This document shows positions 26,784 to 35,855 of a stretch of 64,000 nucleotides of DNA, piece by piece. How positions within the stretch are numbered: the stretch's first letter is position 1; each line of letters opens with the position of its first letter. The notes beneath the pieces were generated by a model. It ran no database searches, was not told where the DNA came from, and saw only the letters and a list, made by a program, of their open reading frames with translations. This DNA comes from Candidatus Aminicenantota bacterium (GTDB lineage Bacteria > Acidobacteriota > Aminicenantia > Aminicenantales > Aminicenantaceae): contig JAFGMO010000091.1 of assembly GCA_016927475.1 (NCBI GenBank), positions 62,001 through 126,000 of the forward strand, written 5' to 3'. A program made the translations under genes and the position numbers.

Positions 26784-28205
26784 TCAGACGGAACTTGTCT
26801 TGGGTGATTGTGCTTTTGGCGAGCTTGATGGTTGTCCTTTTTTTGTGGTGATGTGAACTATTTTTTTAAAAATAAGATAGAGAGAAGCCAGCCCCGCCAT
26901 AAAAATCAATGGTTCCACAGGCACCCTGTAGCGCTCCATGGGGGCATTGGCGGAAAGCACGGAGACGACAAAATTGTAATTGGTTACGGCGACAAGAAGA
27001 AAGGCGGTATGTAACTCTCTCCTTTTTTTTGCGGTGAGGATGAGTAGGAGAAGAGGAAGTACGGCTAAAAGAATAAGCGCCGGTATGCGGTTGGTGAAAA
27101 GAGCCTTGAAGATATTATAGAAAAATCGCATAAAACGGGACGGCGGTTCGTCACTGAAAAGAAGGGGTTGGTGATTTGGGATGGACCACCAGAATGAATA
27201 AATACCATAATAATTATTGATCGCCTCAGGAATCTGTTTCAGGTATTCATTCGGATTGTCGATGATAACCTTAAGCTGCATCTTCAGGTACAGTTTGCTT
27301 ACTTCCAATTCAGTCAGGTGAAGTTCCTGCATGGCCCGCTTCGAAAAGCGGCCCGGGTGGAGGTTTTCTTCCAGGTATATTTCCGCCATTTGATTCAGGA
27401 GCTTGTTCTCTCCTTTCTCATAGAGGTGGAAAAATCGGTTCGTGTAATAGCGAAGGTTATAGGGAAACAAGATGGAGAATCCGAAGTAGTCATGCTGGAT
27501 CTTGTTCCTTAGCGACCAGCCGCCGATGGCGAAAATATTAATCAGTATGAACACGACAAGAGCTTTTCCGAAACGCTGGATAAAATCTCCCTTGAAAAAA
27601 GACCGGAAATGGATAATGGTTGTGATCAAAATAAAACCGATAAAAAGCAGGATAAATGTCGGACGGGTTAATAGTAAAAAGGCGGAAAAGATGCCCGCCC
27701 AAATGGCCGCCCCCCTTTTTCCTTCAAAGATCCTGGTGTAAAAGAAAAGAACGGCCAGAAGAAGCGTCACGGAGAGCGTTTCGGTAAGGAGGATAAACTC
27801 AAAGCTTAGAACCTGGTAATCTAGATTATAAACCAGCCCGGCAGCCAATGCCAGAAGGTTGCTTTTTAACCATTTTCGGGTGAGTTCATAGAGCAGAAAA
27901 CAGTTAAGAAGGCCAAGTACAAAAACCTGGACAAACGCCAGGAGTCGGAGATAGTCGGAGGTTATGGAAAAAAGGTCGTTGAAAAACTGGACACATTCGA
28001 TAAAAAAAGGATAGCCTGGTGTCCGGACGGTTTCCAGATCCGAAAGAATGAGGTAAGTGACGGTGTCCGTATGGAAATTGGGGCGGATTCTAGGAAATAT
28101 AAAAAGACGGAGGGCAACGGAAAAAATAAGGAGAATCAGGAGAAGACCGTTTTTTTTCAAAAAATGCCTAAAACGGGTTCGGTTCATTTCCTTTATGCTT
28201 TCCAT
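26784..28205 (-). CDS. polytopic membrane protein, GT39-like
   Basis: The product is 473 residues with about 11 membrane helices. The N-terminal helix is followed by FHTDTVTYLILSDLETVRTPGYPFFIE, the loop layout of GT-C glycosyltransferases (acidic residue then TPGYP), close to PMT-type undecaprenyl-sugar transferases. The C-terminal ~20 residues are basic and polar. It follows the GspH-like gene directly (stop at 28206), so they form a two-gene unit. A second ATG at 28187 could be the start but lacks spacing for a ribosome site. Confidence 0.7.
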   Translation of the reverse strand: MESIKEMNRTRFRHFLKKNGLLLILLIFSVALRLFIFPRIRPNFHTDTVTYLILSDLETVRTPGYPFFIECVQFFNDLFSITSDYLRLLAFVQVFVLGLLNCFLLYELTRKWLKSNLLALAAGLVYNLDYQVLSFEFILLTETLSVTLLLAVLFFYTRIFEGKRGAAIWAGIFSAFLLLTRPTFILLFIGFILITTIIHFRSFFKGDFIQRFGKALVVFILINIFAIGGWSLRNKIQHDYFGFSILFPYNLRYYTNRFFHLYEKGENKLLNQMAEIYLEENLHPGRFSKRAMQELHLTELEVSKLYLKMQLKVIIDNPNEYLKQIPEAINNYYGIYSFWWSIPNHQPLLFSDEPPSRFMRFFYNIFKALFTNRIPALILLAVLPLLLLILTAKKRRELHTAFLLVAVTNYNFVVSVLSANAPMERYRVPVEPLIFMAGLASLYLIFKKIVHITTKKGQPSSSPKAQSPKTSSV

Positions 28206-28682
28206 TTATTCTTTTGCTTCTTGTTCCTGATCCAGAACACGCCAGTTTCCTTTTTCATAAAAAATCACGCTTTTGCGTTTGCCTGGTTTTTTTTGATGGC
28301 GAAAGGTTAGGATGACATAAGAATCCGGTTCCAGAGCTGTTCCATCGACAAGGCAACTTTCGACACCTCCCCCCGAGAGCAGAATTTTTAGGTCCGACGC
28401 TGCGAAAACAACAGATGATGGAAGATCAAATCGGTCGAAGATCTTCCATTGACCTTTTTCTTTTTCAAAGAGATATATGTTGTAATAGCCGGATTGAATA
28501 TCAAATCTGTATTTTTCCTGCCTGACCATGGATAGGTGCTCGAATTGGATCAGTCTTTCGCAAAATAGGCGTACGGCCCTGTTGAGAATGTATCGTTCTT
28601 TGCGAAAAACAAACAGGGTTGCCAGGATAAGAATAAGCAGGACGGTTGATATGACGGGCAAGAGACGTTTTGAAATGTGCAT
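28206..28682 (-). CDS. single-TM protein with a GspH/FimT-like C-terminal domain
   Basis: The product is 158 residues. One hydrophobic helix (LLPVISTVLLILILATLFVF) is followed by a region whose spacing resembles pseudopilin GspH/FimT (QEKYRFDIQSGYYNIYLFE...GNWRVL). The helix is preceded by HISKR and not by the prepilin G/A-FTLIE cleavage site, so it is not a normal pseudopilin. Resemblance is by eye and may be superficial. Downstream is the GT39-like protein, with which it appears co-transcribed. Confidence 0.55.
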   Translation of the reverse strand: MHISKRLLPVISTVLLILILATLFVFRKERYILNRAVRLFCERLIQFEHLSMVRQEKYRFDIQSGYYNIYLFEKEKGQWKIFDRFDLPSSVVFAASDLKILLSGGGVESCLVDGTALEPDSYVILTFRHQKKPGKRKSVIFYEKGNWRVLDQEQEAKE

Positions 28683-29078
28683 TCGAAAAATCCCTCTTAT
28701 TTCAAGCGAGGCATAAAAAGAAATTTATTATAAATAAAAATGAAACGGTGAGTAAAGCAAAAACAAAATAGGTTTTTATATGGGAATTCTTTTATTTTCA
28801 TACAATTAACTTAAAAAGACATTTTTTCGGCTATCAAACAATCTGTGCACCTGAAATCCTTGCATTTTATACATTGCCGGCCCTTGTTATTTAAAATCAA
28901 AAGTTTAGACAGGGTTTATACTGTAGGTATTTGTTGCTTTTCCTTTCAGATGGATTAAATAAATGTCCGTTGATGCTGTATTGGAGCTTATTTTTATTGA
29001 CAAAATCACCAATTGCTGGCACATTTATCGGTCGGACACCTCATTCAGCCCGGAAGAAAAATTAAGAGGAGAATCAAG
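28683..29078. other. 396-bp non-coding stretch, nothing recognised
   Basis: An AT-rich divergent gap between the GspH-like gene and the VCBS gene. It probably carries promoters for both, but I see no clear -35/-10 pair, hairpin terminator or repeat copy. The only open frame with a start, from a TTG at 29013, is just an upstream extension of the VCBS gene. Confidence 0.4.
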
Positions 29079-30881
29079 ATGAAATACCGTGAGGGCATCA
29101 GATTCATTTGCGCCTTATTTATGATTGTGTTGTTGAGTCAATACGGAATCAGCACGATCCGTTTTAAAAATGTCACCGACGAATATCAGCTTGCCGGAAG
29201 AGATTTTTATGGCGGACATGGGGCAAGCTGGGTTGATGTCAACGGTGACGGACTTTTGGATCTTTATGTAAAAAATGTGGGGGGACTGATCTATCACATT
29301 CCCAATCTTCTTTACATCAACTACGGTACGTATTTCATTAATGAGGCGAAAATCAGGGGAGTTGAGGATAGATATGGTATGGGAACCCACGGGGCTGTTT
29401 TTGCCGATCTGGATAATGACGGGGATTATGACCTTTTTTCAACGACCACCTATGGCCATTCAATCTCCAGAAATCATATTTATGAGAACGACGGCAGCGG
29501 ATATTTCACGGATATCACCAGCGGTATAACGCCCAAGCAAACGGATGATACGGAATCGCGGGGAGTAGCCGCGGCCGATTTTGATGCCGACGGGTATATC
29601 GACCTTTATTTTTCCAATCCGAACAATAACACGGATCCCTGGAATCCGGATCCTTTTCCTCCTGTGAATTATAAAAATTTTTACATGAATAACGGCAACG
29701 GAACGTTTTCCAATGAATACCGGGGAATTCCCTGGATCGGTTTTGTCCAGGGGGTAACAGCCATGGATTTTGACGGGGACGGGGACATCGATATCGCCGA
29801 AGGCAAGTGGACCCCTCCCTCAACGATTTATCTTAATGACGGTATGGGAAATTTTCTGGACTCCGGCGCGACGCTCGGCCTTCCCCAGACACTGGGTGTC
29901 TTCGACGGCGGATTTACCTTCGGTGATCTGGACAATGACGGCGACCTGGACATGACGATATGCGGAGGAGTGGGGCGTGTCGCTGTCTATAAAAACACGG
30001 GAGGCACTTTCAGCATTTTTCAGACCGTTTATCTACCCGGAGATGGAGGAGCGCATGTTTGCCTGGGTGATTTTGACCACGATGGGGACCTGGACATGTA
30101 CGTATCCGGTTTCGATGTTTATACCAACAACGGCAATGGGCTTTTTTCCCTCGTTCCCGACAGCCAGAGTCACGCCCGAATTCCTGAAGAAAATGTCGAT
30201 CCGAGGGGATGTGCCCTGGGAGATTTTGATAATGATGGTGACCTGGATATCTATATCACCGACAAAAGATATTTCAACGTTTTTTTGCGCAATGAACTCA
30301 ATGATTCCAACTGGATCCAGGTTGAGGTTTCGGACCATATGAAAGCCATCGGCGGATTCGGCACCAAACTCGATCTTTATCTCGCGGGTCATGTGGGAGA
30401 AGCCGCCTATCGTCGCGGTCACCGGGAGATACATGGGGAATACGGTTATTTGGGCCAGGATATGCCCATCGCCCACTTCGGAGCTCCGTCCTCCGAGCAG
30501 TATGACTTGAGGATAACTTTTTTTGATGGGCTTCAAAAAGACATCACGGGGATAACCTCCGGGCAGCGATTAACCGTCGGATATCCCTTCCTTTATTCAC
30601 CATTGAATTTCAGCGGATACCGTGAGCTGAACAAAGCGCTCTTTTACTGGGAAAGCATCATCTTCCTTACCTGGGAATCCAATCCGCAGAATGAAGAAAT
30701 TGAGCATTTCAGGCTGTACCGGGTTGAAAATGAGGTTTTGACCTTATTGAAAGAGTTAGACGCAAGCACTTTGAGTTATTCCATTCGAGGTGCCGACAGG
30801 AATACAACCTACCATTTTGCCCTGACGGAGGTGGATATCAGGGGAAGGGAAAGCGATCCCGTTTATCTGACGGTTGAATGA
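29079..30881 (+). CDS. secreted VCBS/FG-GAP repeat protein with ASPIC/UnbV domain
   Basis: About 600 residues. A signal peptide (FICALFMIVLLSQYGIS) precedes a seven-bladed integrin-like propeller with calcium-binding loops DFDGDGDIDIA, DLDNDGDLDMT, DFDHDGDLDMY and DFDNDGDLDIY. Next comes an ASPIC/UnbV-type region (NWIQVEVSDHMKAIGGFGTKLDLYL...DMPIAHFGA). The last ~80 residues are fibronectin-III-like. ASPIC proteins are abundant in Acidobacteria and Planctomycetes; their ligands are mostly unknown. ATG 29079 follows AAGAGGAGA. Confidence 0.88.
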   Translation: MKYREGIRFICALFMIVLLSQYGISTIRFKNVTDEYQLAGRDFYGGHGASWVDVNGDGLLDLYVKNVGGLIYHIPNLLYINYGTYFINEAKIRGVEDRYGMGTHGAVFADLDNDGDYDLFSTTTYGHSISRNHIYENDGSGYFTDITSGITPKQTDDTESRGVAAADFDADGYIDLYFSNPNNNTDPWNPDPFPPVNYKNFYMNNGNGTFSNEYRGIPWIGFVQGVTAMDFDGDGDIDIAEGKWTPPSTIYLNDGMGNFLDSGATLGLPQTLGVFDGGFTFGDLDNDGDLDMTICGGVGRVAVYKNTGGTFSIFQTVYLPGDGGAHVCLGDFDHDGDLDMYVSGFDVYTNNGNGLFSLVPDSQSHARIPEENVDPRGCALGDFDNDGDLDIYITDKRYFNVFLRNELNDSNWIQVEVSDHMKAIGGFGTKLDLYLAGHVGEAAYRRGHREIHGEYGYLGQDMPIAHFGAPSSEQYDLRITFFDGLQKDITGITSGQRLTVGYPFLYSPLNFSGYRELNKALFYWESIIFLTWESNPQNEEIEHFRLYRVENEVLTLLKELDASTLSYSIRGADRNTTYHFALTEVDIRGRESDPVYLTVE

Positions 30882-30899
30882 CGGCCTGCCTTGCCGGCC

Positions 30900-33626
30900 T
30901 TAGCTGTTTTTAAGAGTTGAAACCGCTTTGTGGCTTTCTTTTTCCTGGTCATCAACTTCACTGACGGCGTAGACGTATTTATCCCGTTCTTCCTTGGTCC
31001 CCATGTTGTCTTCGTATTCCCATCCCGCATCTACTGGAATTTCCGTCATAAATTCCCAACTGGAGTCGGAAGCTCCCTGTTCCTTCCGGTAGATTCTGAA
31101 TTTTGTGATGGTAAAAAGGTTATCGTTTTTACTCGTTTTTTGCCAGGTTATAAGGTTGACGTAGTTTTTGATGAAAAGACCGATATTATCGAAGCGCTCG
31201 CAACGCACGTTTTCCGGTCTGTACGGAATTGGGGGTTTTTCGACGGTCACTTTGACGGTTACGTATTGAGGGCTCCGGTCCGCATCGGGCGCGCTGACTT
31301 TGATTTTGCTTTCATGGTTTCCCAGCCAGAGTTCGGAAATATTGATGGAGACACTGATGATGTCCCACTCGCCCGTGGATGTTCCGCTGCGTGGAGAGAC
31401 AAGCGCCCAGGACTTATTGGGTTCGAGGGTGTACTGGAGGGTTCCAAAACCGGAGTTTGAGATATCAAAATACTGCTCGTTTGGATCATCTCCATTTGCA
31501 TAACCGAAAAAACTGAGCTGGTTTTTATTAAGCTGGATGGTCGGTTTTTGCTTGGTGAATGTGACGCGAATTGTCTGGGGGCTGTTGGCACAGTTGGATG
31601 CCGTTATGGTAATCGTTCCGGTATATGTGCCGCCCGTCAGGCTGCCGGAATTGATGCTGACCGTGATTTCATCCCATTCCCCGTTTGATGAGCCCTGCAT
31701 AGGATTGAGCGTTATCCAATCCCTATTTTTAGTAAAGGTATAATATAAGGTCCGCTCCCCGGAATTTCTGATTTTGAACTTTTGCGGTTGAAGATCAATC
31801 CCTTTTTTCTGCGTGAAATCCAGAGAGGTTTTATCCAACTGAATAGCGGATTGAGCTCCTTTGGAGACACTCACATTAACCTTCACTTTTTGCGGGCTGT
31901 TGTCGGCGTCGTCGGATTTTATAGTCAGGTAAGCGTCATGACTTCCTACGGCCAGGGAAGCAGCATCCACGGAAACGCCGATGGAGTCCCATTCCCCCGA
32001 AGAAGAACCGTTTCTTGGGGAAGGAGTACACCAGAGGGCATCGGAACTGATGGAATAGCTCATAGAGCCGTTCCCGAAATTTTTAATCTTGAATTCCTGG
32101 GAAGCGGGATTGGAATCTCCTTGTGTGTGGGTGAAATAGAGTGCCGTTTTGTCAAGAAGTATGGTTGGTGTTGCCGTGCCGACCTGCATAGTCACATCGA
32201 CTTTTTGGGGACTGTTGGCGGCATTGGAGGAGGTGATGGTGATCTCTCCGGATTCGTTACCCGAGGTCGTAGATGTTGCGCTGGCCGTAACCGTAATATT
32301 TTTCCAATCTCCCGTTGAACTTCCGCTCATGGGTGAAACGGTCAACCAGCCTCTATTCGTACTGAGACTGAAATTCAGGGTTTTAGCACCTGAATTGCGA
32401 ATTTTAAGGGTTTGGGATTCGCTGTTTCCTTCGACGACGGCAAAGTTGAGAGTATCCTTGTCAACATTGATATAGGGTTCGCTCGCTCCTCCGATATGGA
32501 CTTTTTTATAAAAAATATCCGTGTCGCCCCCGTATCCCGAGTCGCACCAGACAATATGTGCATAACCTTGGGGGTCGATATCTATTTCGGGGAACTCGGC
32601 TTCCGAGCCCTGTTCTAATAGCTGCGGACTGCCCCATTCTTTCCACCCACCGCTGTATTCGCGGACGCAGAAGTAGATGGACCAGTTGCGTCCGCCCGGG
32701 TCCTGGGGAAAAGCGGCGATTAATGTATTGTTTTTATAATGAATGTCAAAAAATCCGGACAGGACTTCCATATTATTCAGAACTTTTTCTTCCTGCCAGG
32801 TGCCGTTGATCCGGGAACGATAGACCGCATATCCCGTCGATGATGAATTGGGATAAAGACAGTGAATGTTATGATATTCATCGGCTTCGATGGCCGGCCA
32901 TGTATATGTTCCCACTCGTTCCGTCGGCTTGAGAACACCGTTAACTTTTTCCTTGAATACCAGGTGCTTGCTGACAATTTCTCCGCCTCTAACGACGTGT
33001 ATTCTGAATATCATATAGATATTACCGCCGATCACGCTGAGGTCGGGGTACATATATCCGTTTTCGGAGTCATTGCTGAAATTCTGGAAGCTTGTCGGCC
33101 AGCTTCCCCCGATGTTTTTGGATTTGAGGGCGATAATCGGATGCTTGGAGCCTCCGAGCTCTTGGTACCAGGCGATATAAACCTGGTTTCCGGAAACATC
33201 GATGTTACTCCAGTTGGAATTATCCCCATATTGGTGAACCTGTTCCACACTTTGCCACGAATTATTCTTGTAGCAGCGGTAATAGATGTCCCTGGACCCG
33301 CTGGAATATCCGTCTGAATAGGCTATGTGAAAATTGCTGGAAGAATCTACGGCGATAGTTGGGGCTTTGACGTATTCGTTGGCGGAATAGGTGCGTTTGG
33401 CGCTGCTCCAGGAATTTCCGTTATCCGTTGAGATTGAGTAAAAAACGTCCCCTGTGCCTCCGATATCGTCCATCCAGATGACCATGATCTTTCCATTAGG
33501 AGCGATGGCGATGTCCGCCCAGAAAGAATGGTTGTTACTTTTGGATAGATTCGTAGCTCCGAAAAGAGCTAGAGGAATAAAAAGAAAAAAAATGATATGT
33601 ATGAAAAAGAAGCTTCCTCTTTTCAT
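30900..33626 (-). CDS. secreted BNR-like / BACON-like repeat protein
   Basis: About 908 residues. A signal peptide (FFFIHIIFFLFIPLALFG) is followed by ~350 residues of sialidase-like BNR blades (YSISTDNGNSW, YSDGYSSGSRDIYYR). Then come four Ig-like repeats of ~95 residues, each with the pattern DKxxLxF...G...IRNSG...L.Y....W...SP..G.S.G.W..I.V (for example VDKDTLNFAVVEG, LDKTALYFTH, LDKTSLDFTQ, LNKNQLSFFGY), similar to BACON domains. The C-terminus is fibronectin-III-like (PENVRCERFDNIGL). It probably binds glycans or surfaces outside the cell. Good GAGGAGATAAAC before ATG 33626. Convergent with the VCBS gene, 18 bases apart. Confidence 0.85.
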   Translation of the reverse strand: MKRGSFFFIHIIFFLFIPLALFGATNLSKSNNHSFWADIAIAPNGKIMVIWMDDIGGTGDVFYSISTDNGNSWSSAKRTYSANEYVKAPTIAVDSSSNFHIAYSDGYSSGSRDIYYRCYKNNSWQSVEQVHQYGDNSNWSNIDVSGNQVYIAWYQELGGSKHPIIALKSKNIGGSWPTSFQNFSNDSENGYMYPDLSVIGGNIYMIFRIHVVRGGEIVSKHLVFKEKVNGVLKPTERVGTYTWPAIEADEYHNIHCLYPNSSSTGYAVYRSRINGTWQEEKVLNNMEVLSGFFDIHYKNNTLIAAFPQDPGGRNWSIYFCVREYSGGWKEWGSPQLLEQGSEAEFPEIDIDPQGYAHIVWCDSGYGGDTDIFYKKVHIGGASEPYINVDKDTLNFAVVEGNSESQTLKIRNSGAKTLNFSLSTNRGWLTVSPMSGSSTGDWKNITVTASATSTTSGNESGEITITSSNAANSPQKVDVTMQVGTATPTILLDKTALYFTHTQGDSNPASQEFKIKNFGNGSMSYSISSDALWCTPSPRNGSSSGEWDSIGVSVDAASLAVGSHDAYLTIKSDDADNSPQKVKVNVSVSKGAQSAIQLDKTSLDFTQKKGIDLQPQKFKIRNSGERTLYYTFTKNRDWITLNPMQGSSNGEWDEITVSINSGSLTGGTYTGTITITASNCANSPQTIRVTFTKQKPTIQLNKNQLSFFGYANGDDPNEQYFDISNSGFGTLQYTLEPNKSWALVSPRSGTSTGEWDIISVSINISELWLGNHESKIKVSAPDADRSPQYVTVKVTVEKPPIPYRPENVRCERFDNIGLFIKNYVNLITWQKTSKNDNLFTITKFRIYRKEQGASDSSWEFMTEIPVDAGWEYEDNMGTKEERDKYVYAVSEVDDQEKESHKAVSTLKNS

Positions 33627-33751
33627 GTTTATCTCCTCACAACCCTTTACCATCGATTTTATGAACAATATTTTTATTTTTAAAATACTATCAAACAACT
33701 CGGAATAAGGCAATCATCATTCGGGATGATATAGGGGGTGATATTTTCTAA

Positions 33752-33932
33752 CCTGGCTATTCATAAATTTAGCCGGGGGTGATAAAAGAAAGAGAAGAAC
33801 CGGCTAAATTACCCTTTCAGGCGAGCCGATCTTACCGCATCTGCTTTGTTGCGATGGACTCGCGGTGCGGAGCACAGCTTCGTCCATCGACGCCTTGCAT
33901 ATGCGGCAAGCTTGGCTCGTGAATAGCACAGG
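33752..33932 (-). repeat. 181-bp structured dispersed repeat, copy D
   Basis: Read on the minus strand, it runs from CCTGTGCTATTCACGAGCC through a GC-rich core to a hairpin (AATTTAGCCGG / CCGGCTAAATT around a ~25-nt loop), and ends TATGAATAGCCAGG. Core helices: GAGCC/GGCTC, CCGCA/TGCGG, GATGGAC/GTCCATC, GTGC/GCAC. Plus-strand copies are at 47065-47245, 49854-50038 and 62731-62988. Located between the BNR/BACON and VWFA genes. Confidence 0.85.
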
Positions 33933-33934
33933 AG

Positions 33935-34013
33935 CCTGGCTATTCATAAATTTAGCCGGGGGTGATAAAAGAAAGAGAAGAACCGGCTAAATTACCCTTT
34001 CAGGCGAGCCGAT
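33935..34013 (-). repeat. 79-bp duplicated tail of the same repeat (second hairpin)
   Basis: A direct duplicate, identical as far as I can see, of bases 33752-33830. It covers the hairpin tail and the last core bases of copy D and lies 183 bases away. It reads as a second element cut off at its core, abutting the complete one. Confidence 0.85.
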
Positions 34014-34040
34014 GATTATAGCGGCCGGGATTTGGTAGAA

Positions 34041-35273
34041 TTAGTGGGCGATATATCCGGCGCGAAATGAAACTCTGAGATTTCGGTTTTTCACTTTTAC
34101 TTCGATCTTCCTGAATTTTCCATCACGCTTGTAATTTGATGGAGTGTAGTAAATCAAATAATAATTTTCGGATGCCTGGATCGCTCTTTTCAAGGAAGCC
34201 TCGGCATTAGAGGAGGTGTCGCTGAGCCCTCCGGTTGAGTCCGCCATTTCTCTGAAGGCACTGTAAATGTCTTCTGACTGTTCGGCAAAAGTGATTCCTG
34301 AAATGTGCGGAGGGGGTGGAGTGATGAAAAGAAAATGGATGGAGATGGCCGAGTCGGCATAGACGCGTTTAACAGTATCCAGATTGAAGGGAATGCTTCT
34401 TTTGTAGAAATCAAAGAGATCCATTATTGAGTGAATCACATCTGGTCTGCCCTGATGCATATAGAGATACTGGTTGAGAATGCGGTTTTCAATTTTGGGT
34501 ATGTATTCTCTCTCGTAAAAAACATAGACGTATTTCTGTCCGGTTTTTTCTTTCAAATATTCCGCAAAATCCATCATTTTTTTTTGGTTGATTGTACGTA
34601 TGTTTTCCATTTTGCTCAAAAGGTTGCGATAGCGAGTGATCTGCATGTCCAGGGGTTGTTCTTCTTCAGTATTTGTTGAAAATTCTTCAACATTCGTGCT
34701 CGTGGATTGTTCCTGGCCTTCTGATATTGATTGACTGAGTATGCGGGCTACTTTTTCCAGTTCAGTGATAGCGCTCCGGTATTCTGCACTCCCGATCATG
34801 GTATCCCTTCTAATGATAGTCCTGAGCTGATCTAAGATTTCCTCTTTTGATTTAACTTCCAAAGCCCTGCTTTTCAAGTGATAAGTTTTTATCGGAGTAA
34901 TGATTGTCAGTTCATCTCCTGGTTGAATAACATTTTCAAAAAAATAATCCAGTGCTTTCACAATTCGTGGAAGGAAATCCGTGATTTCGAAGAAGAGGAT
35001 GAAATTGCGGGCCACTTCGGGGGCGAATTGCCTGTTTCCTTCTTCTCTAGCGATGTTTGTTTTTTTTACCAAATAAACAGCTTCGATCTTTTGTTTTTTC
35101 CCGTCTTCATAAACCTCGAAATCTTTTAAGGAAAGGTCGTCGACGAAAATATCTCCCTGGAAAACCCTAACGGGTATTTCAATATTGATGACGGAAACAT
35201 CGTGAGTTTCCTGCTGTGAGAAAAGCATAATGGTTGAAAGAAAAACCAACGCCACCTGTGTAAGAATTTTCAC
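34041..35273 (-). CDS. VWFA-related protein of the acidobacterial type, secreted
   Basis: About 410 residues. Sequence resembles the VWFA-related acidobacterial domain family (TIGR03436): after a signal peptide (ILTQVALVFLSTIMLFSQQ) comes VINIEIPVRVFQGDIFVDDLSLKDFEVYEDGKKQKI, then a variable VWA-like middle and the terminal LIYYTPSNYKRDGKFRKIEVKVK. The function is unknown, but the family is nearly confined to Acidobacteria and relatives. I chose GTG 35273 because AAGGAGG lies just upstream and it gives a clean signal peptide; the frame also opens farther upstream (GTG 35324, ATG 35315). Confidence 0.87.
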   Translation of the reverse strand: MKILTQVALVFLSTIMLFSQQETHDVSVINIEIPVRVFQGDIFVDDLSLKDFEVYEDGKKQKIEAVYLVKKTNIAREEGNRQFAPEVARNFILFFEITDFLPRIVKALDYFFENVIQPGDELTIITPIKTYHLKSRALEVKSKEEILDQLRTIIRRDTMIGSAEYRSAITELEKVARILSQSISEGQEQSTSTNVEEFSTNTEEEQPLDMQITRYRNLLSKMENIRTINQKKMMDFAEYLKEKTGQKYVYVFYEREYIPKIENRILNQYLYMHQGRPDVIHSIMDLFDFYKRSIPFNLDTVKRVYADSAISIHFLFITPPPPHISGITFAEQSEDIYSAFREMADSTGGLSDTSSNAEASLKRAIQASENYYLIYYTPSNYKRDGKFRKIEVKVKNRNLRVSFRAGYIAH

Positions 35274-35657
35274 TTTTGCCTCCTTGCCCGGTTGTGCAAT
35301 ATTATGCAATCTCATATTTTTCACCTCAAACGTTCACGTTGATAGTCCATTGGACGCCGTGGATTCAATAAAATGCAAATAATGTGCCAATGATTTTTTC
35401 ATCCTTTGAAATCGATCCTTAAAAGGGAAAATGATTTTTCAACCATTAGGTTTTTAGCCAGAAGCGCTCATATAGAATTTCATTTTACAGTTTATCTTGT
35501 TTGTTTTAACCTGGATTGAGGTATATAGAACATTTATTAATGTGTTTAGAGGAAATATTTTTTGAACCAAATAATTGTAAATATTATTTACATATTAATG
35601 ATTCTATTTACTTTTTTGGCTTGTTGACATATTCTGGTTTTTTTGAAAAAAAAAGGG

Positions 35658-35685
35658 TTGACTTATTATCTTAATTTAATATAAT
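35658..35685 (+). promoter_or_regulatory. near-consensus sigma-70 promoter
   Basis: TTGACT at 35658-35663 and TATAAT at 35680-35685 are 16 bases apart, in an AT-rich context. A second TATAAT-like box lies at 35696. It would start the transcript near 35692, giving a leader of about 160 nt before the ArsR gene. The rest of the gap from 35274 is AT-rich without features I recognise. Confidence 0.6.
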
Positions 35686-35728
35686 AATGATTTAATATAA
35701 TCTTCAATCATGAAATGCCTTTGAAACC

Positions 35729-35848
35729 GGGAGGTGCCGGAACAGAATGATTATTCTTTCTCAGGTGGAAAGGGATTACAGGTCCCGTCAAAAGTAGGCT
35801 GAGAGGCTGAAATAAAAACACCCAAGGGCATGGATAATACTTATGGAG
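35729..35848 (+). promoter_or_regulatory. structured 5' leader with partial TPP-riboswitch-like motifs
   Basis: In order: GGGAGGTGCC (35729), a GGGA/TCCC hairpin (35772-35786), CTGAGA (35799), CACCC (35819-35823, able to pair with GGTG of the first block), and TGGATAATAC (35831-35840) within a CATGG/TTATG hairpin whose 3' arm touches the ribosome site GGAG. The TPP aptamer has the same blocks in this order, but the GAACCTGA segment and the closing GTAGGGA are missing. This could be a divergent or decayed aptamer, another riboswitch, or coincidence. Confidence 0.35.
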
Positions 35849-35855
35849 TTAAAAA

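Noticed and set aside
30033-30536. 167-residue minus-strand frame inside the VCBS gene
   Set aside because: It arises from the complement of Asp-rich repeat codons; no ribosome site or family.
30882-30915. Bidirectional terminator between the VCBS and BNR/BACON genes
   Set aside because: Only a weak GGC/GCC stem is present next to a T-run, too poor to call.
33752-34013. CRISPR-like pair of repeats
   Set aside because: Only two direct copies with a long structured spacer, and the same sequence recurs elsewhere as a dispersed element; no cas genes.
35729-35848. Cobalamin or SAM riboswitch in the ArsR leader
   Set aside because: Short stretches such as GGTGCC and AGGTGGAAAGGGA look suggestive, but the conserved junction sequences of those aptamers are absent.
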